The notes: a model not told the origin generated them from the letters alone. Shown: positions 8,517-16,809, counted from the first letter of the stretch. The stretch is DNA of 31,802 nucleotides from Aquirhabdus sp. (GCA_030150135.1 JASLGO010000058.1:1-31802), one strand, 5' to 3'. Numbers and translations: made by a program.

Positions 8517-8542
8517 AAACGCGCCTTCGGGTGCGTTTTTTT
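8517..8542 (+). terminator. Rho-independent terminator after rplS
   Basis: The stem AAACGCGCC / GGTGCGTTT closes on a TTCG loop. There is one G-T wobble (8523 with 8532), and a run of seven T follows (8536-8542). C(UUCG)G tetraloops are very stable. It lies 22 bases after the rplS stop and ends the ribosomal transcript before ispA. Confidence 0.92.
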
Positions 8543-8702
8543 ATGGAGAAAGATTAGGGAGTCTGGTTTATTGAGCTTCCGCTGTAGAGAATAAAAAATC
8601 TAGAATAGAATGATTTTAATGAATCTCTTGCTAGAATTGCGCTCAATCGCAATAGATACAAAGTGAAGGACGCTTCACGATTTAAAAAAATAGGGTATGT
8701 GA

Positions 8703-9635
8703 ATGAAGCTGGCTTTAAATCTTCCGCAAGTGTTATCTGACGCTCAAGCACAGGTTCGGGGTGATCTTTTGTCTGTGATTGATTTGCAGGATTGGCCTGA
8801 TGTGTTGAAGCAGGCTGTTCGTCATGCGGTGCTGCAAGGTGGTAAGCGCGTGCGCCCTGCGTTGGTCTATGCAACATGGCTGGCTACATGCAAAGCAACT
8901 AATCAGGCGAGTGGTCACTTGGCGAATGCGGCGGTAAGGCGTGCGGCGGTTGCGGTTGAGCTAATTCATTGTTATTCGTTGGTGCACGATGATTTGCCGT
9001 GTATGGATGACGATGAGTTGCGTCGTGGGCAGCCGACAGCGCATGTTGTGTATGGTGAAGCCAATGCTTTACTTGCAGGAGATGTGCTCCAGTCATTGGC
9101 GTTTGATGTGTTATCGGGTCAATATTTTGACGATGCGGATGCCGTTCTAAATACTTTAATATCCTTGCAGCAGGTACAAAGTTTATCGCAGGCATCCAGC
9201 CATATGGTTAAAGGCCAAGTGATGGATCTAGCTGCGGAAACTAAACAGGTCGCAGAGGCCGAGTTAGAGGCGATTCATGTGCATAAAACAGGTGCATTAA
9301 TTCGTTCAGCTGTGCGGATGGGTGCATTGGCCGCAGGAGTGGAGTCTAGCGAGATTCTAGGTGCTCTAGATCAGTTTGCGTATGCACTTGGGCTGGCTTT
9401 TCAGGTGCAGGATGATGTACTGGATGTGACTGCGACGACTGAAGACTTGGGTAAACCAGCGGGCTCGGATGAGAAGTTGCAGAAGTCAACTTATCCGTCA
9501 TTATTAGGCTTAGAGGCTGCGAAGCAACGTGCGGTTGATTTACATCATCAGGCATTGCAATCGCTATCAGGTTTTGATGAGCGAGCGAATGGATTACGAG
9601 AGTTGGCAAATTTTTTATTAGAGCGTCAGGCTTAA
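8703..9635 (+). CDS. ispA: Short-chain (2E,6E)-farnesyl diphosphate synthase IspA
   Basis: The protein has 310 residues. It condenses isopentenyl diphosphate with dimethylallyl and geranyl diphosphate to give farnesyl diphosphate for ubiquinone and undecaprenyl phosphate. The prenyl-synthase motifs are clear: GGKRVRP (46-52), the first Asp-rich motif DDLPCMDDDELRRG (96-109) with the two-residue insertion of bacterial FPP synthases, KTGALI (195-200), and the second motif QVQDDVLD (234-241). AGGG (8691-8694) lies 8 bases before ATG. The 160-base gap after the rplS terminator holds no gene; it contains GTGAAG-GACG-CTTCAC (8663-8678), a small stem near the start, and no clear promoter. No xseB or dxs neighbour is present, unlike the E. 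coli operon. A GGPP product cannot be excluded by eye. Confidence 0.92.
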   Translation: MKLALNLPQVLSDAQAQVRGDLLSVIDLQDWPDVLKQAVRHAVLQGGKRVRPALVYATWLATCKATNQASGHLANAAVRRAAVAVELIHCYSLVHDDLPCMDDDELRRGQPTAHVVYGEANALLAGDVLQSLAFDVLSGQYFDDADAVLNTLISLQQVQSLSQASSHMVKGQVMDLAAETKQVAEAELEAIHVHKTGALIRSAVRMGALAAGVESSEILGALDQFAYALGLAFQVQDDVLDVTATTEDLGKPAGSDEKLQKSTYPSLLGLEAAKQRAVDLHHQALQSLSGFDERANGLRELANFLLERQA

Positions 9636-9641
9636 TTTGAT

Positions 9642-9673
9642 GCCCACTTCGATGAGTTTAGTGGGCTTATTTT
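9642..9673. terminator. Terminator between convergent ispA and the PepSY gene
   Basis: GCCCACT (9642-9648) pairs with AGTGGGC (9660-9666) around an 11-base loop. It is followed by TTATTTTC on the plus strand. The gene on the minus strand ends at 9680, only 14 bases away, so this stem probably serves the ispA transcript and may act in both directions. Confidence 0.7.
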
Positions 9674-9679
9674 CTACTT

Positions 9680-10369
9680 TTAAACTACACCCCAAATAAA
9701 TAAGCTGACTAAAGTCACAAAACAGAGTCCTGTCAGCCAGAGGCTGATGGTCTTGCGTTTACGAAGACTGAAAAACAGGACGTAACCTGCACAAGATAAG
9801 ACCAAAATAATAATTGCGCTGATATCAATGACCCATTTCCAAAGTGTTCCCACATGCTTACCACGATGTAGGTTTTTCAAAATGTCGAGGGTGGATTCTG
9901 GTGTGATGGTAATACTTGTCAGTCCTGTATCTAACGGTACCGTAATATCCGTGTGACCTTTTGCTCCTTCCAAACGAATATCCAGTTCACCATCGACGAG
10001 ATCGCTACTTTTAAACGAACCAACCAATGGTTGTGCTTTGCTGAGTTGTCGCACGGTGTCGAGCAGGAGGGGAGCGGGATTTTCGAGAGTTTTTGCTTGT
10101 GCTAGAACTTGAGATGGAATCGTGACTTGGAGGTCGATATCGTGCGATGGGGTGGCGAACCAATTGGGATTGTTGAGTAGTAAACCTGTCCCTGCGAAGA
10201 ACGTCAGCGCCAAAAAGGCAAATGCAGAGAGCCATGCATGGACATGGCGCGCATTGCGATAGAAATCAGTTTTTTTGAATGCTAATCGATGCAGAATGGC
10301 TTGTGTCGAAGCTTTATGCAATCTGGCTTCTTCGGCATGGATGGATTGTTCACTGCGTTTACGCGTCAT
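9680..10369 (-). CDS. PepSY-associated transmembrane protein
   Basis: The protein has 229 residues. After a basic cytoplasmic start, a first membrane helix spans about 45-66 (AWLSAFAFLALTFFAGTGLL). A periplasmic region of about 110 residues follows. Then comes the family motif LHRGKH (167-172) and two further helices (about 177-200 and 208-228). This is the layout of PepSY-TM family proteins, inner-membrane proteins often linked to iron uptake or periplasmic electron transfer. Its ATG overlaps the TAA of the apbE-like gene by one base (TAATG), so the two are probably translationally coupled. The partner would be an FMN transferase, but I see no flavinylation motif of the D-x-[ST]-G-A-[ST] type here. 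The precise role is unknown. Confidence 0.82.
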   Translation of the reverse strand: MTRKRSEQSIHAEEARLHKASTQAILHRLAFKKTDFYRNARHVHAWLSAFAFLALTFFAGTGLLLNNPNWFATPSHDIDLQVTIPSQVLAQAKTLENPAPLLLDTVRQLSKAQPLVGSFKSSDLVDGELDIRLEGAKGHTDITVPLDTGLTSITITPESTLDILKNLHRGKHVGTLWKWVIDISAIIILVLSCAGYVLFFSLRKRKTISLWLTGLCFVTLVSLFIWGVV

Positions 10370-11997
10370 TAAATAGCTCGATCAAAGCGGAACTTGAGAT
10401 CACCTAGTTCGTCTTTTGCAGGTAAGTTTTGCGTATTAGACTTAGGTGTGGCATCAATGTCAAAGGTTGAGTAGCTGTGACCCCCATGTTCGCGTGTGGC
10501 TTCGATATGCAGCGTATATTTGCCTTGTGGAACGCGTTGTCCCGCATCATCTTTGCCATCCCAACTCACCGTGTAGTGTCCAGGAGCGCGTGAAGGCTGG
10601 GCGATGGTGTCGACGTTATCGATCATACGACCATAGCGTTTCCACCAAATGTAGTTGGAATCCATCCATTTGGCTTGTGGACCAAAGACATGAAGGGTAC
10701 GTACCAGTTTACGGTTTGCATCAGTGACCCAGATGACGACATAAGGTGCATGGTAATTCGAGGATGTTGGCTTAGGGATGTCATAGTCTAGAATGGCGTT
10801 ATAGCCTTTAGGCCATGTGGTGGAATTTGTTGTTGAGTCTGTTGAGTTGGCGACAGTGCGGATTGTGCCGTAATCCTGTTCTGTTGCAACCAGATCATGC
10901 CAGCCTGCCGAGTTGTAGCTTTCGCCGTTGGTCAGTGTGACTTTGGCTTCGGTTTGTTCAAGTTGAGCAATCAGTGCCATCCCTTCTTCAGGCGTCATGG
11001 CTGTTAAAGCAGTTGCTAACGCATCCGCATCCGCAGCGTTTGGTGCGACAACAATACTGTGTTCAACATGATTAAGCGCTTGTCCTGATTGCGGTGAAAT
11101 CAGGTGTGAATTGGTTGTTGTTCCACGAACAATATCGCGTGCTCCCTGACCACTGAAAGCGACCGCAGCAGTATGTTTTAATTGAAGTGCTTGTGTTGGC
11201 ACGAGATTATCTGCACGTTGCCCAGCATCGCGTAGACCGATTTTCCAGCCTGATGCGCGTGGTGCTTGTCCCCAGACTTTGATGTCCCCACCAATATCAA
11301 CCATGAGTCCAGAAAGTTCCGGAACGGCCTGACGTGCGGCAGCGATTGCGCGGTCAATGATATAGCCTTTCGCTAAGGCATCTGTGGCAAATTGAACGGT
11401 TTGAGGACGAGTAACGCTGAGAGTGGTTGCGTCTAAAACGACTTGCGCATGATGAATGTGCTGCGCTAATTGCTTTGTTGATAAGTTTTTCTCAGTTGGT
11501 TCATTAATGCGCTGATGTATTTCAATCAGTTGCCCCATGCGACCGCTGAATGCTCCACAAGTTCTGTCGCGCCATGTTTCACAGGCTTGAAGGACAGCAA
11601 ATAGATCTGATGAAACTATTAATGGTTTGCCATCATTGTCCATCTGATTCAACATGCTGATTTCGCTATCATTGCGATAGGTGCTGAGAATCTGATCCAA
11701 GCGATTGATTTCTGCAATTGCCGCTAAAAAAGCCTGTTGAGTTTGGGTAGGCGTTGCTCCGATGGCAAGCATATCAAGCGATGTGCCTAACGCATGATCT
11801 TGGTGAAAGCGGTCTTGATGCTGGTGGTGGGATTGTTGAAGGATTTTTTGTTTTGCTGTGGATTGTGCTGTTGTAATGCTTGGAATGAAAGCCAAAACGC
11901 TCAAACTACCGATCGCTAGCAAGTGGGTTACTAAGGGACGTAAAGCAAATTTAGGCGTAGTGGTTGAGGTAAACATGGGCGCGATTCCAGTGAGCAT
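10369..11997 (-). CDS. apbE: FAD:protein FMN transferase (ApbE) fused to a DUF2271 domain
   Basis: The protein has 542 residues, much longer than ApbE alone (about 330). A signal sequence (hydrophobic about 19-40, likely cleavage near ITTAQS 41-46) sends it to the periplasm. The ApbE domain (about 68-375) shows LSTYRNDSEISMLN (104-117), DALAKGYIID (216-225), VDIGGDIKVWG (233-243), HLISPQSG (298-305; the usual Asp of HxxDPxxG is Ser) and the metal-site segment DADALATAL (323-331). The last 155 residues form a DUF2271-type domain with WVTD, LHVFGPQAKW and WDGKDDAGQRVPQGKYTL. ApbE transfers FMN from FAD to Thr/Ser of periplasmic proteins using Mg2+. The PepSY-type gene directly downstream overlaps by one base. 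An in-frame ATG at codon 8 is a possible alternative start. Confidence 0.88.
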   Translation of the reverse strand: MLTGIAPMFTSTTTPKFALRPLVTHLLAIGSLSVLAFIPSITTAQSTAKQKILQQSHHQHQDRFHQDHALGTSLDMLAIGATPTQTQQAFLAAIAEINRLDQILSTYRNDSEISMLNQMDNDGKPLIVSSDLFAVLQACETWRDRTCGAFSGRMGQLIEIHQRINEPTEKNLSTKQLAQHIHHAQVVLDATTLSVTRPQTVQFATDALAKGYIIDRAIAAARQAVPELSGLMVDIGGDIKVWGQAPRASGWKIGLRDAGQRADNLVPTQALQLKHTAAVAFSGQGARDIVRGTTTNSHLISPQSGQALNHVEHSIVVAPNAADADALATALTAMTPEEGMALIAQLEQTEAKVTLTNGESYNSAGWHDLVATEQDYGTIRTVANSTDSTTNSTTWPKGYNAILDYDIPKPTSSNYHAPYVVIWVTDANRKLVRTLHVFGPQAKWMDSNYIWWKRYGRMIDNVDTIAQPSRAPGHYTVSWDGKDDAGQRVPQGKYTLHIEATREHGGHSYSTFDIDATPKSNTQNLPAKDELGDLKFRFDRAI

Positions 11998-12223
11998 TCA
12001 AAGACATTGAATAGTATTTATTTTAGGCTGTTGATCTATGACAGGAGAGTCTAAAATAAATTGCCATCTATTTGAGAATAATATGGCAATTGAGATTTAT
12101 TATCAACTGAGATTGTGTTGTTCTATTCTTATATGCAACATCGAAAAAATTGTACATTCATCATCTTCGTTCTTGGATTGTTATCGATCGTCCATAGCCC
12201 CTGTGCAACTCCTTAAATATCCC

Positions 12224-12229
12224 TATAAT
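12224..12229 (+). promoter_or_regulatory. Candidate -10 box for the patatin-like gene
   Basis: TATAAT sits 65 bases upstream of ATG 12295 in the divergent gap between apbE and the patatin-like gene. No convincing -35 is visible at 16-18 bases; the nearest candidate is TGTGCA. The rest of the 297-base gap is AT-rich and shows no gene. Confidence 0.45.
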
Positions 12230-12294
12230 CTACCGTCGGTTAAAATGCCAAGCGTATTTTTGCATCATTCCTAATTATTGAGCGAGTTTTTGTC

Positions 12295-13221
12295 ATGCGT
12301 TTACACGGCCCTTCGTTGATTAAATATGGCTTCGGTTTAGGTTTGAGCTTGGCGATGATCAGCTGTACTTCGACGCCTACTCCACAAGCGCCCGTAGTCC
12401 AAGTACGTCAACCGATTATTGCGCTTGCACTTGGTGGTGGTGGAGCAAAGGGCTTTGCGCATGTGGGCGTGATCAAGGTGCTTGAGTCGCATGGGATTCA
12501 TCCGCAAATTATTACGGGAACGAGTGCGGGGAGTTTTGTGGGCAGTTTATATGCGAGTGGCATGACGTCTTATAAGCTACAAGAAACCGCAATGGCATTA
12601 CAAGAGTCTGATATTCGAGATATTACATTGAGTAGTCAGGGTTTTATTGTGGGTCAGAAGTTGCAAGACTATGTGAATCGACAAGTCCGAAACAAATTGA
12701 TTGAACAGATGCCGATTCGATTTGCAGCAGTGTCAACCCAGCTTGAAACAGGACAAAAGACGATATTTACACGAGGTAATACTGGTCAGGCTGTGCGCGC
12801 ATCTTGCAGTATTCCAAATATCTTTGTTCCTGCTCTGATTGCAGGCAAGAAGTATGTGGATGGTGGTTTAGTGAGTCCGATTCCTGTGATTGCAGCAAAA
12901 CAAATGGGTGCTGATATCGTGATTGCGATAGACATTTCTGCGCGTCCGAAACCGGGTCAATCAACCAATGTATTTGGTGTGCTGGATCAAACCTTGAATA
13001 TCATGGGGCAGCAGGGCATTGATAAAGAGCTTGCACAAGCCAATGTGATCATTACGCCCAATGTCGGTGCTGTGGGTGTGCTGGATTTAGGTAGCCGTCA
13101 GCAGAGTATTCTTGAGGGTGAGCGCGCAGCGCAAGCGCAGTTGGCGACGATTGATCGAGCAATAGCCGCGTTTAAAGCGTCACCCGCTGCCAAACAAGCA
13201 CCAGCAAAACCGCAGATTTAG
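12295..13221 (+). CDS. Patatin-like phospholipase family lipoprotein (RssA-like)
   Basis: The protein has 308 residues. A signal sequence ends at a lipobox-like MISC with Cys24, so it is probably a lipoprotein. The patatin fold is clear: the glycine-rich oxyanion loop GGGGAKG (47-53), the nucleophile elbow GTSAG (75-79, Ser77) and the Asp of the catalytic dyad in DGG (189-191, Asp189). Patatin-like enzymes hydrolyse acyl esters of phospholipids or other lipids. The C-terminal tail is Ala/Lys/Pro-rich. E. coli RssA is a related cytoplasmic protein, but this one carries an export signal, so the substrate and partner are open. It is followed by a CAP-domain lipoprotein on the same strand, 108 bases away. 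Confidence 0.88.
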   Translation: MRLHGPSLIKYGFGLGLSLAMISCTSTPTPQAPVVQVRQPIIALALGGGGAKGFAHVGVIKVLESHGIHPQIITGTSAGSFVGSLYASGMTSYKLQETAMALQESDIRDITLSSQGFIVGQKLQDYVNRQVRNKLIEQMPIRFAAVSTQLETGQKTIFTRGNTGQAVRASCSIPNIFVPALIAGKKYVDGGLVSPIPVIAAKQMGADIVIAIDISARPKPGQSTNVFGVLDQTLNIMGQQGIDKELAQANVIITPNVGAVGVLDLGSRQQSILEGERAAQAQLATIDRAIAAFKASPAAKQAPAKPQI

Positions 13222-13244
13222 GGGCTTATAGGGCGTTTTTTTGA

Positions 13245-13257
13245 CACAATAATTGTG
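13245..13257. repeat. Small operator-like palindrome upstream of the CAP lipoprotein gene
   Basis: CACAAT-A-ATTGTG is a perfect 13-base palindrome overlapping a TTGACA hexamer (13241-13246). No -10 element is found at the expected distance, so a promoter here is not established. It lies 73 bases upstream of the CAP-domain lipoprotein start. Confidence 0.3.
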
Positions 13258-13329
13258 AAGCTGTCGTGGAAGAAAGGGCGTAAAATGTTGATCATGAGAA
13301 TGCTTAATGATTGACATGGATGAACGGCA

Positions 13330-14691
13330 ATGAAGCACGTTAGCTTGATTCACGGAATAAAGACCGCTTCAATTCCACCACTTTTGGCCTGTATTGCTGT
13401 GCTTACGGGTTGTGGTGGGGGCGGTGGCGGAACAACGACTACAACGACGACCACCACAACCCCTGTTTCTACGCCGACAACGCCAACGGCATGTAGTTTG
13501 ACGGCACAAACAGGCGGTATTGCTTCGGGTGCGTTGGCTCAACTGAATCAATATCGTAGTGCGGCATTTATCGGTGCATCACTGTCGCCAGCGCTTTTGC
13601 TAAGTTCGGATGCAAATCTAATTACATCAGCTGGTAATCATGCCAATTACCTCAGTTTATTGACATCGTCCTCTGCAACGGTTGATCCTCGGACGCATGA
13701 TGAGGTATCGACGAATCTGTGTTTTACGGGTACAACGGTCAGTGCGCGTATTGCGGCGACAGGCAATACGGATACTGTGGTTGGTGAGGATTTTTCAGAA
13801 ACATCTTTTGCTTCATCTGTTGTTAGTGGTGATGCAACTTTGGCGGCAAATGCAGGCGCATCAATTGTCGATGGTTTATTCAGCGCGGTTTATCATCGCA
13901 TGAGTTTGCTTTCTAATTTCACCCATGCAGGTATTGCATGGCAGAAAAGCACAAATCCGAATCTTCCTCCGACGATCTTAATGATCGATCTTGCTCAGCA
14001 TCAAATCAATAGTTATAGCAACTTCATTACTTATCCGTACAACGGTCAAACTGGCGTACTTGTGGATTGGTTTGTCGATGAAAATCCTTGTCCGCTTGGT
14101 TGTAATAACACTGGAGCATTGGCGGGCTTCCCGATCACGATTCAAACGGATGGGCGTACTCTTGTGGTGAGTAGTTTTACGGTCACGAATGCAGGCGTTA
14201 ATGTGCCTGGATACGTTTTGACAGCGACCGCTGGCACATATACCGCAGATGCTAATTTAGTGGCTGAACATGCCTATGATCGCGCGGCGTTTGTTCCTCA
14301 ATCATCGTTATCATCAAATACAACTTATACCGTGACGGTCGTTGGAACATCGGGTGGTGCACCCTTTACGAAGACATGGACTTTTACAACTTTACCAATC
14401 ACAGCAGTGCACTTGACAAGTAGTGCTTCGACTGTTGCTGTTGGTGGAACTTTTGATGTGACGTTCTCTGGCGGATCACAAAATTACAACTCAACAAGTC
14501 CACTCAGTTGGTCATCTGTGAATGGGTCGGGTTCGACAGCGATTTCATTGTCTTACGTCCAGCTTGCCTCAAATAGCTATCGGTTTACCTACAATGGCAA
14601 TTGTACGCTAAGTAGCGGATGCCCTGTGACTTTTACAGGTACAGATAGTCAGGGGAATACAGGTACAACGCAGGTTACCGTATCTCCGTAA
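13330..14691 (+). CDS. CAP-domain lipoprotein with Ig-like C-terminal modules
   Basis: The protein has 453 residues. A signal sequence ends in lipobox LTGC with Cys28 as lipidated residue. It is followed directly by six Gly (29-34) and ten Thr (35-44), then a Pro/Thr linker. A CAP/SCP-like domain (about 65-230) is suggested by ALAQLNQYR, NHANYLSLL, THDEVS, VVGEDFSE and YHRMSLLSNFTHAGIAW, with His residues where CAP proteins often bind metal. The remaining part looks like two beta-rich Ig-like modules (about 250-355, ending WTFTTLP, and 358-453). CAP proteins occur in secreted and surface proteins with varied activities. The substrate is unknown. The gene stands alone and ends in a terminator at 14712. 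Confidence 0.75.
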   Translation: MKHVSLIHGIKTASIPPLLACIAVLTGCGGGGGGTTTTTTTTTTPVSTPTTPTACSLTAQTGGIASGALAQLNQYRSAAFIGASLSPALLLSSDANLITSAGNHANYLSLLTSSSATVDPRTHDEVSTNLCFTGTTVSARIAATGNTDTVVGEDFSETSFASSVVSGDATLAANAGASIVDGLFSAVYHRMSLLSNFTHAGIAWQKSTNPNLPPTILMIDLAQHQINSYSNFITYPYNGQTGVLVDWFVDENPCPLGCNNTGALAGFPITIQTDGRTLVVSSFTVTNAGVNVPGYVLTATAGTYTADANLVAEHAYDRAAFVPQSSLSSNTTYTVTVVGTSGGAPFTKTWTFTTLPITAVHLTSSASTVAVGGTFDVTFSGGSQNYNSTSPLSWSSVNGSGSTAISLSYVQLASNSYRFTYNGNCTLSSGCPVTFTGTDSQGNTGTTQVTVSP

Positions 14692-14711
14692 TTAAGTCAC
14701 ATGAGACGTAG

Positions 14712-14746
14712 AAAAAAGCTGGGGTTGTCAGAGTCCCAGTTTTTTT
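14712..14746 (+). terminator. Rho-independent terminator after the CAP lipoprotein gene
   Basis: AAAAAAGCTGGG pairs with CCCAGTTTTTTT across a 10-11 base loop, using one G-T wobble. The right arm runs into seven T (14740-14746). It begins 20 bases after the stop. Confidence 0.85.
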
Positions 14747-14838
14747 ATTGGGCGATGAACAAGAAGGGAATATTAAGTAGGTTTAGTGTTGTTCGGTATT
14801 AATATCAAAGAGATTTGTTCAGTGACAAATAACCTTGG

Positions 14839-14868
14839 TTGCAATTGAGAGTGGTTATCATTTATTAT
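14839..14868 (+). promoter_or_regulatory. tonB promoter with overlapping Fur box
   Basis: A -35 TTGCAA (14839-14844) and a -10 TATTAT (14863-14868) are 18 bases apart. Between them lies TGAGAGT-G-GTTATCA (14846-14860). It matches the 7-1-7 Fur consensus (TGATAAT-N-ATTATCA) at 11 of 14 positions. Fur-iron bound there would block RNA polymerase, which fits repression of tonB-exbB-exbD when iron is plentiful. Confidence 0.65.
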
Positions 14869-14905
14869 GCGACATCTCGTTTATCATCTGAGTGGATCGT
14901 CTTGA

Positions 14906-14928
14906 CGCCGTTCTGTTATTTAACGGCG
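14906..14928 (+). repeat. Hairpin in the tonB leader sharing a motif with the exbD 3' end
   Basis: CGCCGTT (14906-14912) and AACGGCG (14922-14928) are perfect arms around a 9-base loop, lying in the presumed 5' untranslated region of tonB. The right arm is part of TTAACGGCG (14920-14928), which recurs exactly in the inverted repeat just after exbD (16810-16818). Confidence 0.55.
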
Positions 14929-14973
14929 CTTGTCTAAAAAGTTATTGTGCTGACCATGGTTTGAGGGTTGAAT

Positions 14974-15711
14974 ATGTCTTCCGCGATATTAAGCGCAGAA
15001 ACTAAGCAAATAGGGACAGAGCGCATGAAGTCAACGGAATCTGACATACGCACTAAACGCCTTGTGGTGATTTTGGGTGTGGTTTTGCTTGTGCATGGAC
15101 TCATTTTATTTGCGCTAATCCATATTCGATCTGCATCTCAGCTTGTTCCACCGCCGAAAACCATTGCTGTGCATCTAGTTTCACTGACACCAGATCAGCC
15201 GAAACTATCTCCACCAAAACCGATTGAAAAACCTAAAGTTGTCCCTGTTGTCAAAGATCAACCTCAGCCGAAACCATTACCTGTCCTCGCTGCACCTAAA
15301 GCAGCAGTGACACCTGCCGCAGTGCCGCAAGTTGAAAAGCCGGTCGAAAAACCTGCACCACCTCAACCAGTCGCAACACCACCAACACAAGCGACTTCTG
15401 CACCGCAAAAAGCTGAACCCGCACCACCGAAAGTTGTACAAGGTGTGGCATATTTGGTAGAGCCTAAGATTGTTTATCCTGAATCCGCGCGGACCGCTGG
15501 CATAGAGGGAATTACGATAGTAAGAGTACTTATCAATGCTAACGGTACAGTTGATAGCGTAAAGGTAGAACATTCATCTGGTAGTGTTATTTTAGATCGA
15601 GAAGCGTTAAGAGCTGTTAAGAATGCGCGCTACAGACCGTATAGTGAGAATGGGCTAGCACAAAATATTTCTACGCTGGCTAAAATCGATTTTAGTCTAG
15701 ATGATCAGTAA
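14974..15711 (+). CDS. tonB: Energy transducer TonB
   Basis: The protein has 245 residues from ATG 14974, chosen because GAGGG (14963-14967) lies 6 bases upstream; a TTG two codons earlier and an ATG at 15025 are alternatives. A single membrane anchor spans about residues 30-51. It is followed by a Pro/Lys-rich periplasmic spacer (about 58-155) with repeated PKP, EKP and PAPP units. The C-terminal TonB domain contains YPESARTAGIEGITIVRVLI, then SVKVEHSSGS, and a RYRPY segment. TonB carries proton-motive energy from ExbB-ExbD to outer-membrane receptors for iron-siderophores, haem or vitamin B12. exbB and exbD follow, and a Fur-like site overlaps its promoter. Confidence 0.93.
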   Translation: MSSAILSAETKQIGTERMKSTESDIRTKRLVVILGVVLLVHGLILFALIHIRSASQLVPPPKTIAVHLVSLTPDQPKLSPPKPIEKPKVVPVVKDQPQPKPLPVLAAPKAAVTPAAVPQVEKPVEKPAPPQPVATPPTQATSAPQKAEPAPPKVVQGVAYLVEPKIVYPESARTAGIEGITIVRVLINANGTVDSVKVEHSSGSVILDREALRAVKNARYRPYSENGLAQNISTLAKIDFSLDDQ

Positions 15712-15788
15712 TTATTAGTTTGATTGAAATTCAATACGTTTATGAATGATTAATTTTTGATTTATTTAAATGCATTAAAGGTAAAAAT

Positions 15789-16385
15789 ATGAGCTTTTCT
15801 GATTTTTGGGCACACGCTGATTTATTAAGTCGATCACTATCAATAGTGCTGTTAATCATGTCGATTGCAACTTGGACGATTTTAATCGTACGTGTTTTAG
15901 CGACACGTCAGGCAAATGTGACTGCTGCGCAAGAGTTACAGCAAGCTGTTGAAAAAGCGGGTGCACAAAGCAAAGGTTTGTCTTTGGCGCATTGCAAGGA
16001 TGTGGTTGAGCAGGTGCTACTTCAGCAGCTTGCGCGCACTCGTGCAAGTGTTGAGCGTGGTGTCGCTGTGCTGGGTTCGATTGCGTCGATTTCGCCATTT
16101 GTGGGATTGTTTGGTACGGTTTGGGGCATCTTTCATGCGCTGGCTGCAATTGGTCAAACAGGTCAAGCAGGATTGGCTCAAGTGGCAGGTCCTGTTGGTG
16201 AAGCATTGATCATGACGGGGATGGGTTTGGCGGTTGCGATTCCTGCTGTGTTGGCATACAACGCATGCGTGCGTTTGAATAAAATCCTGCTAAACAAATT
16301 GCATGATCAGGCACATAGCTTATTGGTTGCTCAACTGATTTCGAAAGAAGATGTTACGTCTAAAGCATCGACTGGAGGTCTCTAA
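15789..16385 (+). CDS. exbB: Biopolymer transport protein ExbB
   Basis: The protein has 198 residues of the MotA/TolQ/ExbB proton-channel family. Helices lie at about 16-37, 93-120 (with the conserved SISPFVGLFGTVWGIFHAL) and 133-156 (EALIMTGMGLAVAIPAVLAY). ExbB oligomers surround ExbD and supply proton-driven motion to TonB in the inner membrane. A 77-base AT-rich gap separates it from tonB, with AAAGGT before ATG. Its TAA overlaps the exbD ATG by one base, so the two subunits are translationally coupled. TolQ is the close alternative, but the tonB neighbour supports ExbB. Confidence 0.93.
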   Translation: MSFSDFWAHADLLSRSLSIVLLIMSIATWTILIVRVLATRQANVTAAQELQQAVEKAGAQSKGLSLAHCKDVVEQVLLQQLARTRASVERGVAVLGSIASISPFVGLFGTVWGIFHALAAIGQTGQAGLAQVAGPVGEALIMTGMGLAVAIPAVLAYNACVRLNKILLNKLHDQAHSLLVAQLISKEDVTSKASTGGL

Positions 16386-16795
16386 TGGGCTTTCATCTGG
16401 GCGATGATGAACAAGAAGGCATGAGTGAGATCAATCTGATTCCTTTGATTGATATTATGTTAGTGTTGATGATCATTTTTCTGGTCACCGCAACGATTGT
16501 GAATCCTGCGGTGAAGTTGAATTTGCCAAAAGCAGATGCTCAAGCCATCCAAGACCCGCCTGAAGTGGTGACGTTGAGTATTGATGCACAAGGCGTGATT
16601 CATTGGAATCAGGACGTGGTGACGCTCAATCAACTTGCAGAGCGCATGAATACTGCCGCGCATGGAGCGACTAAACCTTCGTTGCATATCCGCACTGATC
16701 GTGAAGCAAAATACGACACACTGGCACAGGTACTGGCTCGCGCAAGCCAAGCGGGTTTGACCGATTTAGCGTTTGTCAGTGATCCCGCTCATTAA
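16385..16795 (+). CDS. exbD: Biopolymer transport protein ExbD
   Basis: The protein has 136 residues. A short cytoplasmic N-terminus with MSEINLIPLIDIMLVLMIIF places the essential membrane Asp at residue 23 inside the single helix (about 19-40). This residue corresponds to the proton-carrying Asp25 of E. coli ExbD. The periplasmic domain includes VTLSIDAQGVIHWN and LHIRTDREAKYDTLAQVL. The start overlaps the exbB stop by one base, with GGAGG (16374-16378) as ribosome binding site. It ends 14 bases from the convergent small membrane protein gene, with an inverted repeat between and over the two 3' ends. Confidence 0.93.
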   Translation: MGFHLGDDEQEGMSEINLIPLIDIMLVLMIIFLVTATIVNPAVKLNLPKADAQAIQDPPEVVTLSIDAQGVIHWNQDVVTLNQLAERMNTAAHGATKPSLHIRTDREAKYDTLAQVLARASQAGLTDLAFVSDPAH

Positions 16796-16809
16796 GTGAT
16801 TTGATCAGG

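Noticed and set aside
9680..11997. Mobile or horizontally acquired island around the ApbE fusion
   Set aside because: Base and codon use look like the neighbours, no integrase, tRNA or repeat flanks it, and ordinary terminators and promoters bound it.
15277..15573. Long antisense frames opposite tonB and exbB (also 15856-16206)
   Set aside because: The Cys/Arg-rich or Gln/His-rich composition is what antisense reading of Pro/Lys-rich TonB and hydrophobic ExbB produces. No start signals are seen.
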